DNA of 6,470 bases from Methylophilaceae bacterium UBA7525. GTDB lineage: Bacteria > Pseudomonadota > Gammaproteobacteria > Burkholderiales > Methylophilaceae. The first letter of the stretch is position 1. Each line of letters opens with the position of its first letter. The stretch lies in the NCBI GenBank assembly GCA_002479405.1, contig DLMX01000059.1, positions 1 to 6,470 of the forward strand, read 5' to 3'. The translations under genes were made by a program, and so were the position numbers. Shown here one piece after another: positions 1 to 6,339 of this stretch. Under the pieces are notes generated by a model. The model saw only the letters and a list, made by a program, of their open reading frames with translations, ran no database searches and had not been told where the DNA came from.

Positions 1-723
1 CTGCTGGAGAAGATCGGCGATTGCGGTTCCATCACGCAGGCAGCCAGGGCGGTCGGACTCAGTTACAAAGGTGCATGGGACGCCGTAGATGCCATGAATG
101 ACATGTTCGGCGAACCTTTGGTCATCACCATGACCGGCGGCAAGGGCGGCGGCGGTACACAGTTGTCGGCGACCGGTATCCGTCTGATCGATGCCTACCG
201 GGCCTTGCGCCGGGAACAGAAACGTTTTCTGGAAGCCGTCAGTGCCGGCATCCAGGATTTTGACAATATTTATCAAATGATCAGGAGGTTATCCGTGAAA
301 ACCAGTGCCAGAAACCAGTTTTTCGGCAAGGTCAGCGCCATCAAGCTCGGTCCTGTCAATGTCGAGGTTGAGCTAAGCCTGACCGGGGGCGACAAGATTC
401 ACTCTGTCATCACGCATGACGGCTTGAATGAGCTTGACCTGAAAGTGGACAGTGAAGCCTGGGCCTTGGTCAAGGCCAGCTGGATCATTCTTGCCATGCC
501 CGATGTTGCAGATAAGGTCAGTGCCCGTAACAAGTTGACCGGCAGGATTGAGCGTATAGTGCCGGGCAATGTGAATGCCGAGGTGGTCATGCGGCTGGAA
601 GGCGGCAATACCGTCTGCGTGGTGACCACCAACGACAGCATCGGCAATCTGGAATTGAAACAAGGGGTAGAGGTCTGTGCGGTGTTCAAGGCCAGCAGCG
701 TCATCATGGGGGTCAGCAGTTGA
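1..723 (+). CDS. modE: ModE, molybdate-responsive transcriptional regulator (5' end outside window)
   Basis: The reading frame is open from base 1 to the TGA at 721-723, giving 240 residues. E. coli ModE has about 262, so roughly the first 20-25 residues lie upstream of the window. The N-terminal part is a LysR-like winged helix-turn-helix: GSITQAARAVGLSYKGAWDA (about residues 10-29 as seen here), followed by the ModE hallmark TGGKGGGG. After a linker come two tandem Mop/TOBE domains, about residues 100-166 and 172-238, each opening with SARN (SARNQ, then SARNK). In E. coli, ModE dimerises, binds molybdate or tungstate through the Mop domains and then represses modABC and activates some molybdoenzyme genes. 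Here it sits directly upstream of the porin-modABC genes, and a matching operator lies just after it, which fits autologous control of the cluster. The call is secure; only the true start is unseen. Confidence 0.96.
   Translation: MLEKIGDCGSITQAARAVGLSYKGAWDAVDAMNDMFGEPLVITMTGGKGGGGTQLSATGIRLIDAYRALRREQKRFLEAVSAGIQDFDNIYQMIRRLSVKTSARNQFFGKVSAIKLGPVNVEVELSLTGGDKIHSVITHDGLNELDLKVDSEAWALVKASWIILAMPDVADKVSARNKLTGRIERIVPGNVNAEVVMRLEGGNTVCVVTTNDSIGNLELKQGVEVCAVFKASSVIMGVSS
283..297 (+). promoter_or_regulatory. Internal ribosome binding site and GTG start inside modE (candidate free di-Mop protein)
   Basis: A perfect AGGAGG (283-288) is followed, after six bases, by GTG AAA (295-300) in the same frame as modE. 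Translation from here would start VKTSARNQFFG, exactly where the first Mop domain begins, and would give a 142-residue protein of two Mop domains without the DNA-binding part. Such stand-alone molybdate-binding proteins (molbindins, for example Mop and ModG) are known as separate genes in other bacteria. The site and frame are seen directly; use as a start is inferred. The same bases also encode Arg-Arg in the linker, so chance is possible. Confidence 0.45.
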
Positions 724-740
724 CGTTCAGCAGTAGTTTT

Positions 741-769
741 TTGCTTTTCGTTATGTAGTCATATTTATT
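741..769 (+). promoter_or_regulatory. Possible sigma-70 type promoter for the porin-modABC operon
   Basis: TTGCTT (741-746) and TTTATT (764-769) are separated by exactly 17 bases. They match the -35 and -10 consensus at 3 of 6 (TTG only) and 4 of 6 positions, so the boxes are weak taken alone. The support comes from location: this AT-rich gap is the only long non-coding stretch ahead of the porin, and the putative ModE operator covers the spacer and -10, as expected for a repressed promoter. Other AT-rich hexamers nearby could serve as the -10. Confidence 0.35.
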
Positions 770-773
770 GCGA
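748..773 (+). promoter_or_regulatory. Candidate ModE operator upstream of the porin-modABC operon
   Basis: The left half TCGTTATGTA (748-757) and right half TTTATTGCGA (764-773) are separated by exactly 6 bases. Against the E. coli-type consensus as I recall it (TCGnTATATA, six bases, TATATAACGA), the left half fits at 9 of 10 positions counting the free one, and the right half at 7 of 10. The site begins 25 bases after the modE stop and ends 30 bases before the porin start. It overlaps the predicted -10, which fits repression by molybdate-bound ModE. Confidence 0.65.
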
Positions 774-803
774 ACAGTTTTTATTTTGTGAAAAGGAATT
801 GAA

Positions 804-2186
804 ATGAAACAGACGGCGAATTTGAGCTTGGGTATGGTGTTGCTCATTATGTGTGGCATGGCGCAGGCGGAAGACGGCGACAATGACAGAATCGCCCAGC
901 TGCAGAAAATGCTGGAGCAGCAGCAGCAGCAGATGCAGGCCATGGCGGAGGAGTTGAAAGCCTTGCAGAAAGCCAGGACGGACGACAAGGGCAAGAGTAC
1001 CGGCACACCGGTCCTGGCCGCATTCAAGGATGGCGTGAAGTTCGAGGATGGCAGCGGCAACTGGCAGCTGGCGATCAATGGCAGGGTGCAGTTCGACGGC
1101 CGGGCTTTCAACCCTGACCAGGCAGCTGCCGATACCTGGAGCCTGCGCCGTGGAAGGCTGGGCGGCACCATGACGTTCTACCAGGATTATTCGGCCAGGG
1201 TGGAAGGGGAATATTCCGGCAGCTCGACTACACTGACTTATGCCTATTTCGACATCAACAAGTTCAAGGCGGCCAAGCTGCGCATGGGCCAGTTCAAGCC
1301 GTTCTATGGGCTTGAACGCGCATCCAGTTCCACTTTCCTCGATTTTCAGGAGCGCAGCATTGCAGATGCAATCCTCGGCGGAACCTATGACCGCGGTATC
1401 ATGCTGCATGGTTCGCCATTCAAGGGCGTGTATTACAGCACGGCCTGGATCAACGGCAACAACTCGGACGAAAGCGATGTCGAGTACGACAACAAGGACC
1501 TGATGGCACGCGTCACCGGCAACGTTGCCGAATGGGCAGGCTGGAAGGATAGCGTGGTGCATGCGGGCGGGTTCTACGCCAAGGGCCGGCAGGAAGGCAA
1601 TTCCCCGATTCCAACGCTGCGTACGGAAGGCAGAGGCTACACCTTCTTCTCGACCGCAGATACCACGGCCAACAAGTTCACGGATAATGTCGATCGCAAC
1701 CGTAGCGGTGTGGAATTGGCACTGTCGCATGGTCCGGTCAAACTGCAGGGCGAATATATCCGCGCCAAATTCGAGGGCAAGGATTTCGAGCGCGATATGT
1801 CGGCCTGGTATGCCAGCCTGAACTGGCTGGTGACGGGCGAGACCTTTGCCAGCACCTACAAGGATGGTGTGTTCGGGCGTCTGCGGCCGAAGCAGAGCTT
1901 CAGCTTTGATGGCGAAGGCTGGGGCGCGCTACAGGTCGGCGTGCGGTACAGCAGTTTCGATGGTGATGATTTTCTTGCCACGAATACCGCCGGCACCGGC
2001 AGGCTCGCCGCAGGCAAGGCCAACGAAGCGCACGCCTGGACGCTGGGCGCCAACTGGATACTCAACCCGAATGTCCGCGTGGTCGCCAATTATGTACACA
2101 CCCGTTTCGATACGGACGTGACAAGTAATGGCAAGGATTTCGATGATGAGGATGCGTTCACCATGCGTGCTCAGTTCGATTTCTAA
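804..2186 (+). CDS. Outer-membrane porin of the phosphate-selective OprP/OprO type, linked to molybdate uptake
   Basis: A 460-residue protein. The ATG is preceded by AAGGA (793-797) at six bases. Residues 1-22 are a signal peptide ending AQA before EDG. Residues 29-57 are a heptad-like, Gln-rich coiled coil with five consecutive CAG codons (918-932). OprP-family and many other porins carry such an N-terminal segment, used for trimer assembly. From about residue 75 the sequence is a beta-barrel of alternating polar and hydrophobic strands, with family-typical stretches such as GRVQFDG, LRRGRLGG and LRMGQFKPFYGLE, and it ends in FDF; a terminal Phe is the outer-membrane insertion signal. The gene lies between the ModE operator and modA, only 12 bases from modA, so it is probably co-transcribed. 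Known relatives pass phosphate or pyrophosphate; molybdate or another oxyanion as cargo is inferred from context only. Confidence 0.85.
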   Translation: MKQTANLSLGMVLLIMCGMAQAEDGDNDRIAQLQKMLEQQQQQMQAMAEELKALQKARTDDKGKSTGTPVLAAFKDGVKFEDGSGNWQLAINGRVQFDGRAFNPDQAAADTWSLRRGRLGGTMTFYQDYSARVEGEYSGSSTTLTYAYFDINKFKAAKLRMGQFKPFYGLERASSSTFLDFQERSIADAILGGTYDRGIMLHGSPFKGVYYSTAWINGNNSDESDVEYDNKDLMARVTGNVAEWAGWKDSVVHAGGFYAKGRQEGNSPIPTLRTEGRGYTFFSTADTTANKFTDNVDRNRSGVELALSHGPVKLQGEYIRAKFEGKDFERDMSAWYASLNWLVTGETFASTYKDGVFGRLRPKQSFSFDGEGWGALQVGVRYSSFDGDDFLATNTAGTGRLAAGKANEAHAWTLGANWILNPNVRVVANYVHTRFDTDVTSNGKDFDDEDAFTMRAQFDF

Positions 2187-2198
2187 GGAACATTCATC

Positions 2199-2972
2199 AT
2201 GAACCAGATGAAGATATTGTTATTGGTTTGTGCGCTTGTATTGGCAGTCCCGGCCCGTGCGGAAAAAATCACGGTCGCCGCGGCTGCCGATCTCAAATTT
2301 GCCATGGATGAAATCGTGACTTCCTTCAAACAGGCAAATGTCGGAGATGAAGTTGAAGTTATCTATGGTTCTTCCGGCAAGTTTCATACGCAGATTCAGC
2401 AGGGTGCGCCCTATGACCTGTATTTTTCTGCGGACATCGCTTTCCCGCGAGCCCTCGCGAAAGCTGGCCTGGCCGCCTCCGAAGTGAGGCCTTATGCCTT
2501 TGGCCGCATCGTGCTGTGGAGCGCCACCATGGATGCTACGCAGATGACGCTGGAAAGCCTGCTGGATGACAAGATCACCCGTCTCGCCATTGCCAACCCG
2601 AGGCATGCGCCATACGGTAAACGCGCCGAGGAGGCTTTGCGTGCCGCCGGTTTGTGGGAGAAGGTCGAGTCCAAACTGGTCTATGGCGAGAACATCGCCC
2701 ACACTGCGCAGTTTGTACAGTCCGGCAATGCCCAGGCCGGCATCATCGCGCTGGCGTTGGCGGTCAATCCAGAACTGGCCGGCAAGGGCGGTTACTGGCT
2801 GATTCCCGACAAGTTGCACGAACCGCTCGAGCAGGGTTTCATTATCACCAAGCGTGCCGAGGGCAGTGCGCTGGCCAAGCGTTTCGCTGGCTACATGGGC
2901 AGCAAACCGGCACGTGCGGTGATGACGAAATACGGCTTTGTTTTGCCGGGTGAAGGGGCTGATAGTGAATAA
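2199..2972 (+). CDS. modA: ModA, periplasmic molybdate-binding protein of the ABC importer
   Basis: A 257-residue protein. The first ATG is chosen because AAGGA (2185-2189), which overlaps the porin stop codon, stands nine bases away; a second ATG at 2208 is too distant. Residues 1-21 form a Sec signal peptide ending ARA before EKITV. Family landmarks follow in order: AAAADL (27-32) and YGSSGKFHTQI (56-66) for the first oxyanion-binding loops, GAPYDLYFSAD (69-79), ANPRHAPYG (132-140), and GENIAHTAQFVQSG (163-176). The GSSG, NP...APYG and FSAD motifs resemble the Azotobacter ModA2 type more than E. coli ModA. It captures molybdate (or tungstate) in the periplasm and hands it to ModB. The position equivalent to E. 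coli Ser12 appears to be Asp31. No lipobox is seen, so the protein should be soluble. Confidence 0.93.
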   Translation: MNQMKILLLVCALVLAVPARAEKITVAAAADLKFAMDEIVTSFKQANVGDEVEVIYGSSGKFHTQIQQGAPYDLYFSADIAFPRALAKAGLAASEVRPYAFGRIVLWSATMDATQMTLESLLDDKITRLAIANPRHAPYGKRAEEALRAAGLWEKVESKLVYGENIAHTAQFVQSGNAQAGIIALALAVNPELAGKGGYWLIPDKLHEPLEQGFIITKRAEGSALAKRFAGYMGSKPARAVMTKYGFVLPGEGADSE

Positions 2973-3079
2973 CGCATTACGAATTAAATCCCCGTTCGAT
3001 ACTGCAGATACATATGCGTAGAATTCTCATGACCGAACTGAATGAAGGAAATGAATGAACGAGCCGATGGAGGACATGC
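2973..3079 (+). other. modA-modB gap with two overlapping mini-ORFs
   Basis: This 107-base gap is longer than the other spacings in the operon (12 and 1 bases). It contains ATG-started mini-ORFs of 9 codons (MTELNEGNE, 3029-3058) and 13 codons (MNEPMEDMHAPER, 3055-3096). They overlap by ATGA at 3055-3058, and the second runs past the modB ATG at 3080 before stopping 14 bases after its first codon position. The second has AAGGAA (3045-3050) ahead of it; the first has no clear ribosome site. A weak promoter-like pair (TTACGA, 2977-2982; GATACT, 2999-3004; 16-base spacer) is not convincing. Coupled translation leading into modB is possible but unproven. Confidence 0.3.
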
Positions 3080-3760
3080 ATGCACCTGAGCGATAGCGAC
3101 CTGCAGGCCATCTGGCTGACAATCAGGCTGGCGAGCATCGTCACCCTGATCCTGCTGCTGGTCGGTACTCCCATTGCCTGGTGGCTGGCACGCACCAAGG
3201 CGTGGTGGAAGGGGCCGATAGGCGCGGTCGTGGCTTTGCCGCTGGTGCTGCCGCCATCGGTGCTGGGTTTTTACCTGTTGCTGGGCATGGGCCCGAATGG
3301 GCCAGTCGGTCACCTGACCGAAGCGCTGGGCATCGGTTTGTTGCCCTTCACCTTCTGGGGGTTGGTGGTTGCCTCCGTGTTCTATTCCTTGCCGTTCATG
3401 GTCCAGCCGTTGCAGTCAGCGTTTGAAAGTATAGGCGAGCGCCCGCTGGAGGCAGCCGCCACGCTCCGCGCATCGCCGCTGGATGCCTTCTTTACGGTAG
3501 CGCTACCGCTGGCTTGGCCCGGATTCCTCTCGGCTTCCATTCTGACTTTTGCGCATACGGTGGGAGAGTTCGGTGTTGTCCTGATGATAGGCGGCAATAT
3601 CCCGGGCGAGACCCGCGTCGCTTCGGTGCAGATCTACGACCATGTGGAAGCGCTGGAGTATATGCAGGCGCACAATCTGGCAGCTGTTATGCTGGTGTTC
3701 TCTTTTGTCGTGCTGCTGTCGATCTATGCCTGGCGTCCCACCCCGAAGAGGGGCGTGTGA
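3080..3760 (+). CDS. modB: ModB, molybdate ABC transporter permease
   Basis: A 226-residue inner-membrane protein, the usual length for ModB. The ATG at 3080 follows GGAGGA (3069-3074) by five bases; an overlapping ATG at 3076 is out of frame and stops at once. Hydrophobic segments lie near residues 11-37, 46-69, 85-112, 149-171 and 198-218, giving about five membrane spans. The EAA loop that docks on the ATPase is EAATLRASPLDAFFTVALPL and following residues (from 124), matching EAA-x3-G-like-x9-LP with Ala in place of the usual Gly. The family signature TVGEFGVVLMIGG (160-172) is intact and is followed by NIPGETRV. Two copies should form the channel that receives molybdate from ModA. The stop lies one base before modC. 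Confidence 0.95.
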   Translation: MHLSDSDLQAIWLTIRLASIVTLILLLVGTPIAWWLARTKAWWKGPIGAVVALPLVLPPSVLGFYLLLGMGPNGPVGHLTEALGIGLLPFTFWGLVVASVFYSLPFMVQPLQSAFESIGERPLEAAATLRASPLDAFFTVALPLAWPGFLSASILTFAHTVGEFGVVLMIGGNIPGETRVASVQIYDHVEALEYMQAHNLAAVMLVFSFVVLLSIYAWRPTPKRGV

Positions 3761-3761
3761 T

Positions 3762-4832
3762 ATGGCCGAGATCAAGGCGAAATTCCACCTTACCTGGCCC
3801 GGCTTCGACCTGGATGTCGATCTGGAACTGCCGGGACGAGGTGTCACGGCCCTGTTCGGCCATTCCGGTTCCGGCAAGACCACGCTGCTGCGCTGCATTG
3901 CCGGGCTGGAGCGCACGCCGCATGGCCGGATGAGCTTGAATGGAGAGGTCTGGCAGCGCGATGATTTCTGGGTGCCCACGCACAAACGGTCGCTGGCCTA
4001 TGTGTTCCAGGAAGCCAGCCTGTTCCCGCATTTGTCAGTGATGGGCAACCTGCGTTACGGCATGCGACGCATCGTTGGCAATCATAAATTCAGTCTGGAG
4101 CAGGCCATCGAATTGCTGGGTATCGGTCATTTGCTCGAACGCAAGCCGGACCGGCTGTCTGGCGGCGAACGCCAGCGTGTGGCCATCGCACGGGCACTGG
4201 CAGTCAATCCGCGCTTGCTGCTGATGGATGAACCGCTGGCGGCGCTCGACCTCAAGCGCAAGCAGGAAATTTTGCCCTATCTGGAGCGGCTGCATGATGA
4301 ACTGGAAATCCCCGTGCTCTATGTCAGCCATTCGCCGGATGAAGTTGCACGGCTAGCTGATTATATCGTCGCCATGGAGGACGGCAGGGCGGTAGCGCAG
4401 GGTCCGCTGCTGGAGACGCTGGCGCGGCTCGACCTGCCTTTCCAGCTGGGCGAGGATGCCGGTGTAGTGCTCGACGCTGTAGTGGGAGAGCGTGACGAAC
4501 GCTGGCATCTGGCGCGGGTGGATTTTGACGGCGGCAGCCTGTGGACCCGTGATCAGGGTCTGGAGACCGGCCGCCGTGTCCGCGTGCGGGTTCTTGCGCG
4601 GGATGTCAGCCTGTCGACGCAAGAGCAGGGGAATACCAGTATCCAGAACATCCTGCCGGGCCGGGTAGACGCCATTGCCGGGGATCATCATCCGGGGCTG
4701 GCATTGGTGCGGGTGTTCGTCGGCAGCTCTGCATTGGTGGCACGCATGACGCAGCGTGCAGTCGCCACGCTAGGGGTAAGTCCCGGCCAGATGGTCTGGC
4801 TGCAGGTCAAGTCCGTGGCGTTGATGGAGTAA
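3762..4832 (+). CDS. modC: ModC, molybdate ABC transporter ATP-binding protein with TOBE domain
   Basis: The ATG at 3762, one base after the modB stop and nine bases after a GAGGG (3748-3752), gives 356 residues; E. coli ModC has 352. The open frame extends further upstream, but that part lies inside modB and has no family similarity. ABC motifs are complete: Walker A GHSGSGKTT (33-41), Q-loop Gln83 in YVFQEASLFPHL, signature LSGGERQRVAIARAL (132-146), Walker B LLLMDEP (152-158), D-loop AALD (160-163) and H-loop His190. Residues from about 292 (TSIQNILPGRV) to 354 form the C-terminal TOBE/Mop domain, which in ModC proteins binds molybdate and can inhibit transport. Two subunits power import through ModB. 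Tight spacing implies coupled translation with modB. Confidence 0.96.
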   Translation: MAEIKAKFHLTWPGFDLDVDLELPGRGVTALFGHSGSGKTTLLRCIAGLERTPHGRMSLNGEVWQRDDFWVPTHKRSLAYVFQEASLFPHLSVMGNLRYGMRRIVGNHKFSLEQAIELLGIGHLLERKPDRLSGGERQRVAIARALAVNPRLLLMDEPLAALDLKRKQEILPYLERLHDELEIPVLYVSHSPDEVARLADYIVAMEDGRAVAQGPLLETLARLDLPFQLGEDAGVVLDAVVGERDERWHLARVDFDGGSLWTRDQGLETGRRVRVRVLARDVSLSTQEQGNTSIQNILPGRVDAIAGDHHPGLALVRVFVGSSALVARMTQRAVATLGVSPGQMVWLQVKSVALME

Positions 4833-4838
4833 CGAGTG

Positions 4839-4863
4839 GCCCCGGCAGCTTACAAGCCGGGGC
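4839..4863. terminator. Hairpin between convergent modC and dadA, possible bidirectional terminator
   Basis: An 8-bp GC stem, GCCCCGGC (4839-4846) with GCCGGGGC (4856-4863), encloses a 9-base loop. It lies 6 bases after the modC stop and 7 bases past the dadA stop, filling most of the 38-base gap between two converging genes. No run of T follows on either strand, so it is not a canonical intrinsic terminator. It may stop transcripts inefficiently, need Rho, or protect both mRNA 3' ends. Confidence 0.5.
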
Positions 4864-4870
4864 GATGGTA

Positions 4871-6109
4871 CTACTGGCCCAGGTCCCCGGTATGGATCCC
4901 GCTTTGCTTGCCGGTCATCATGTCGGCCAGTAGCCGGCCGGAACCGCAAGCCATGGTCCAGCCCAAAGTCCCGTGGCCGGTATTCACCCAGAGGCCGGGA
5001 ATGCCGGTTTCGCCGGTCAACGGCGGTCCATCCGGTGTCATCGGGCGTAGCCCGGCCCAGAATGTACCCTGGGAGAGATCGGCCGCCTGCGGGAACAGGT
5101 CGGCGGCCACCATTTCCAGTGTTTTACGCCGTGCGGGGCGCAAGCTGAGGTCGAACCCGGCCAGTTCAGCCATGCCGCCAATGCGGATGCGCTGATCGAA
5201 GCGTGTGATGGCGACCTTGTAGGTTTCATCCATGACGGTGGAGACGGGTGCCAATTCCCGCTGCATGATGGGTAAAGTCAAGGAATAGCCCTTGACCGGG
5301 TATACCGGCAGCGCAATGCCCAGCGGTTGCAAAAGTTGCCGGGAGTAGCTGCCCGCCGCAACCACCACATGCTCTGCAACATGCAGTGCGTGGTCGGTTT
5401 TAACCTGGAATGTGCCTGCCTGCCGATGGATTTTCCGGATGGACTCATTGAATCTGAATTCCACGCCCAGCTTCGCTGCTGCGTCTGCCAGTTGGGTCGT
5501 GAACAGGTAACAATCGCCGGTTTCATCGCCCGGCAGGCGCAGCCCGCCGGTCAGTTTGTGGCGGACAGCGGAGAGGGCGGGTTCGGCAATTGCGCATCCC
5601 GCGCTGTCCAGGATTTCACAGGCAATGCCGAACCTGGCCAATATATCGGCATCGCGAGCTGCTGCATCGAGTTGCCGCCAGCTGCGGAATACCTGCAGGG
5701 TGCCGCCTGCGCGCTGTTCGTATTGCAGGTCAAGTTCGTCGCGTAAAGATTGCAGACAGTCGCGGCTGTATGCCGCAAGTTGCAGCATGCGCGATTTGTT
5801 TTCAATATAGCGCGCCTGAGTACAGTTCATCAGCATCGCGCCCATCCACTGCCATTGCCAAAGTGTGCCGTCGAGTCGCAAGGATAACGGTGCATGCCGC
5901 TGAAACAGCCACTTGAGCGCCTTCAGCGGAATGCCGGGCGCAGCCCACGGAGCGCTGTAACCGGGCGAGATCTGTCCGGCGTTGGCAAAGCTGGTCTCGA
6001 GCGCCGGTTGCGGCTGGCGCTCTATGACGATGACTTCCGCCCCGGCACGGGCCAGATACCAGGCCGTGGTGACGCCGATGACACCCGCCCCGATGACGAT
6101 GACTTTCAT
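4871..6109 (-). CDS. dadA: DadA, FAD-dependent D-amino acid dehydrogenase
   Basis: A 412-residue protein. Its ATG (complement of 6107-6109) is preceded by AGAGGGG (complement of 6116-6122) at six bases. It opens with a Rossmann FAD-binding fold: VIGAGVIG (GxGxxG at 7-12) and acidic Glu30 closing the second strand. The DadA hallmark ETSFANAGQISPGYSAPWAA begins at residue 38, FQRHAPLSLRLDGT lies about 30 residues on, and the C-terminal flavin region has GLRPMTPDGPP and NTGHGTLGWTMACGSG (376-391). E. coli DadA shares nearly all these blocks but is about 20 residues longer at the C-terminus. The enzyme oxidises D-alanine and other D-amino acids to keto acids and ammonia, feeding electrons to the respiratory chain at the inner membrane. 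The usual partner racemase gene (dadX) is not next to it here. It converges on modC and is divergent from a ferredoxin gene. Confidence 0.93.
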   Translation of the reverse strand: MKVIVIGAGVIGVTTAWYLARAGAEVIVIERQPQPALETSFANAGQISPGYSAPWAAPGIPLKALKWLFQRHAPLSLRLDGTLWQWQWMGAMLMNCTQARYIENKSRMLQLAAYSRDCLQSLRDELDLQYEQRAGGTLQVFRSWRQLDAAARDADILARFGIACEILDSAGCAIAEPALSAVRHKLTGGLRLPGDETGDCYLFTTQLADAAAKLGVEFRFNESIRKIHRQAGTFQVKTDHALHVAEHVVVAAGSYSRQLLQPLGIALPVYPVKGYSLTLPIMQRELAPVSTVMDETYKVAITRFDQRIRIGGMAELAGFDLSLRPARRKTLEMVAADLFPQAADLSQGTFWAGLRPMTPDGPPLTGETGIPGLWVNTGHGTLGWTMACGSGRLLADMMTGKQSGIHTGDLGQ

Positions 6110-6138
6110 GCAGTGCCCCTCTTTCCCGTTGCTTTGGT

Positions 6139-6168
6139 GTTTACAAGCATGGGATATGCCATTTGAAC
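6139..6168. promoter_or_regulatory. Imperfect dyad upstream of dadA, possible operator
   Basis: GTTTACAAGCAT (6139-6150) and ATGCCATTTGAAC (6156-6168) form an imperfect inverted repeat: outer GTT/AAC and inner GCAT/ATGC pair, with mismatches between. It starts 30 bases upstream of the dadA start codon on the minus strand, where a regulator could act. No protein can be assigned; dad genes elsewhere are under Lrp-type control, but this is not an obvious Lrp site. Confidence 0.25.
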
Positions 6169-6176
6169 AGTGCTTC

Positions 6177-6206
6177 CCTGGAGCTACCTGTTAAGAGTGC
6201 TCCAGG
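6177..6206. repeat. Perfect 8-base inverted repeat in the dadA-ferredoxin intergenic region
   Basis: CCTGGAGC (6177-6184) and GCTCCAGG (6199-6206) are exact complements around a 14-base loop. AGTGCT also occurs twice in direct orientation (6170-6175 and 6196-6201 with one difference at its start). The repeat lies in the 230-base region between divergent dadA and the ferredoxin gene, too far from either stop to be a normal terminator. It could be an operator or a leader hairpin of the ferredoxin transcript (four T follow at 6217-6220). A smaller 5-bp hairpin with a T-rich loop, GCACC/GGTGC, lies at 6257-6274. I found no convincing promoter for either gene in this region. Confidence 0.4.
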
Positions 6207-6339
6207 CTGTCCGAAGTTTTGCGCTATCCGGTACGACCTTTGCTTTTAGCTGTCATGCACCTTTTTTGGGGTGCCGTCGTGTGCTGTTTGCGACAAATCA
6301 GACAAGCTATCAAGCAATCACAAACAAGGAGTGAAACAA

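Noticed and set aside
260..265. Perfect TTGACA inside modE, ahead of the internal GTG start
   Set aside because: No acceptable -10 hexamer lies 16-18 bases downstream; that position is occupied by the AGGAGG. A promoter is not supported.
918..932. Five tandem CAG triplets in the porin gene
   Set aside because: They encode glutamines of the coiled coil; the tract is too short to suggest phase variation, and a triplet repeat would not shift the frame.
765..1730. Long open frame (321 codons) on the minus strand opposite the porin
   Set aside because: It is a codon-bias shadow of the porin gene: it has no recognisable family or ribosome site, and the plus strand clearly encodes the porin with signal peptide and terminal Phe.
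3642..3761. 40-codon upstream extension of the modC frame
   Set aside because: It lies entirely within modB, is Cys/Trp/Arg-rich unlike ModC, and the ATG at 3762 starts at the usual ModC N-terminus with a nearby ribosome site.
5327..5746. 139-codon plus-strand frame opposite dadA
   Set aside because: It is antisense to a clearly intact dadA, with no ribosome site or known domain, so it is a shadow.
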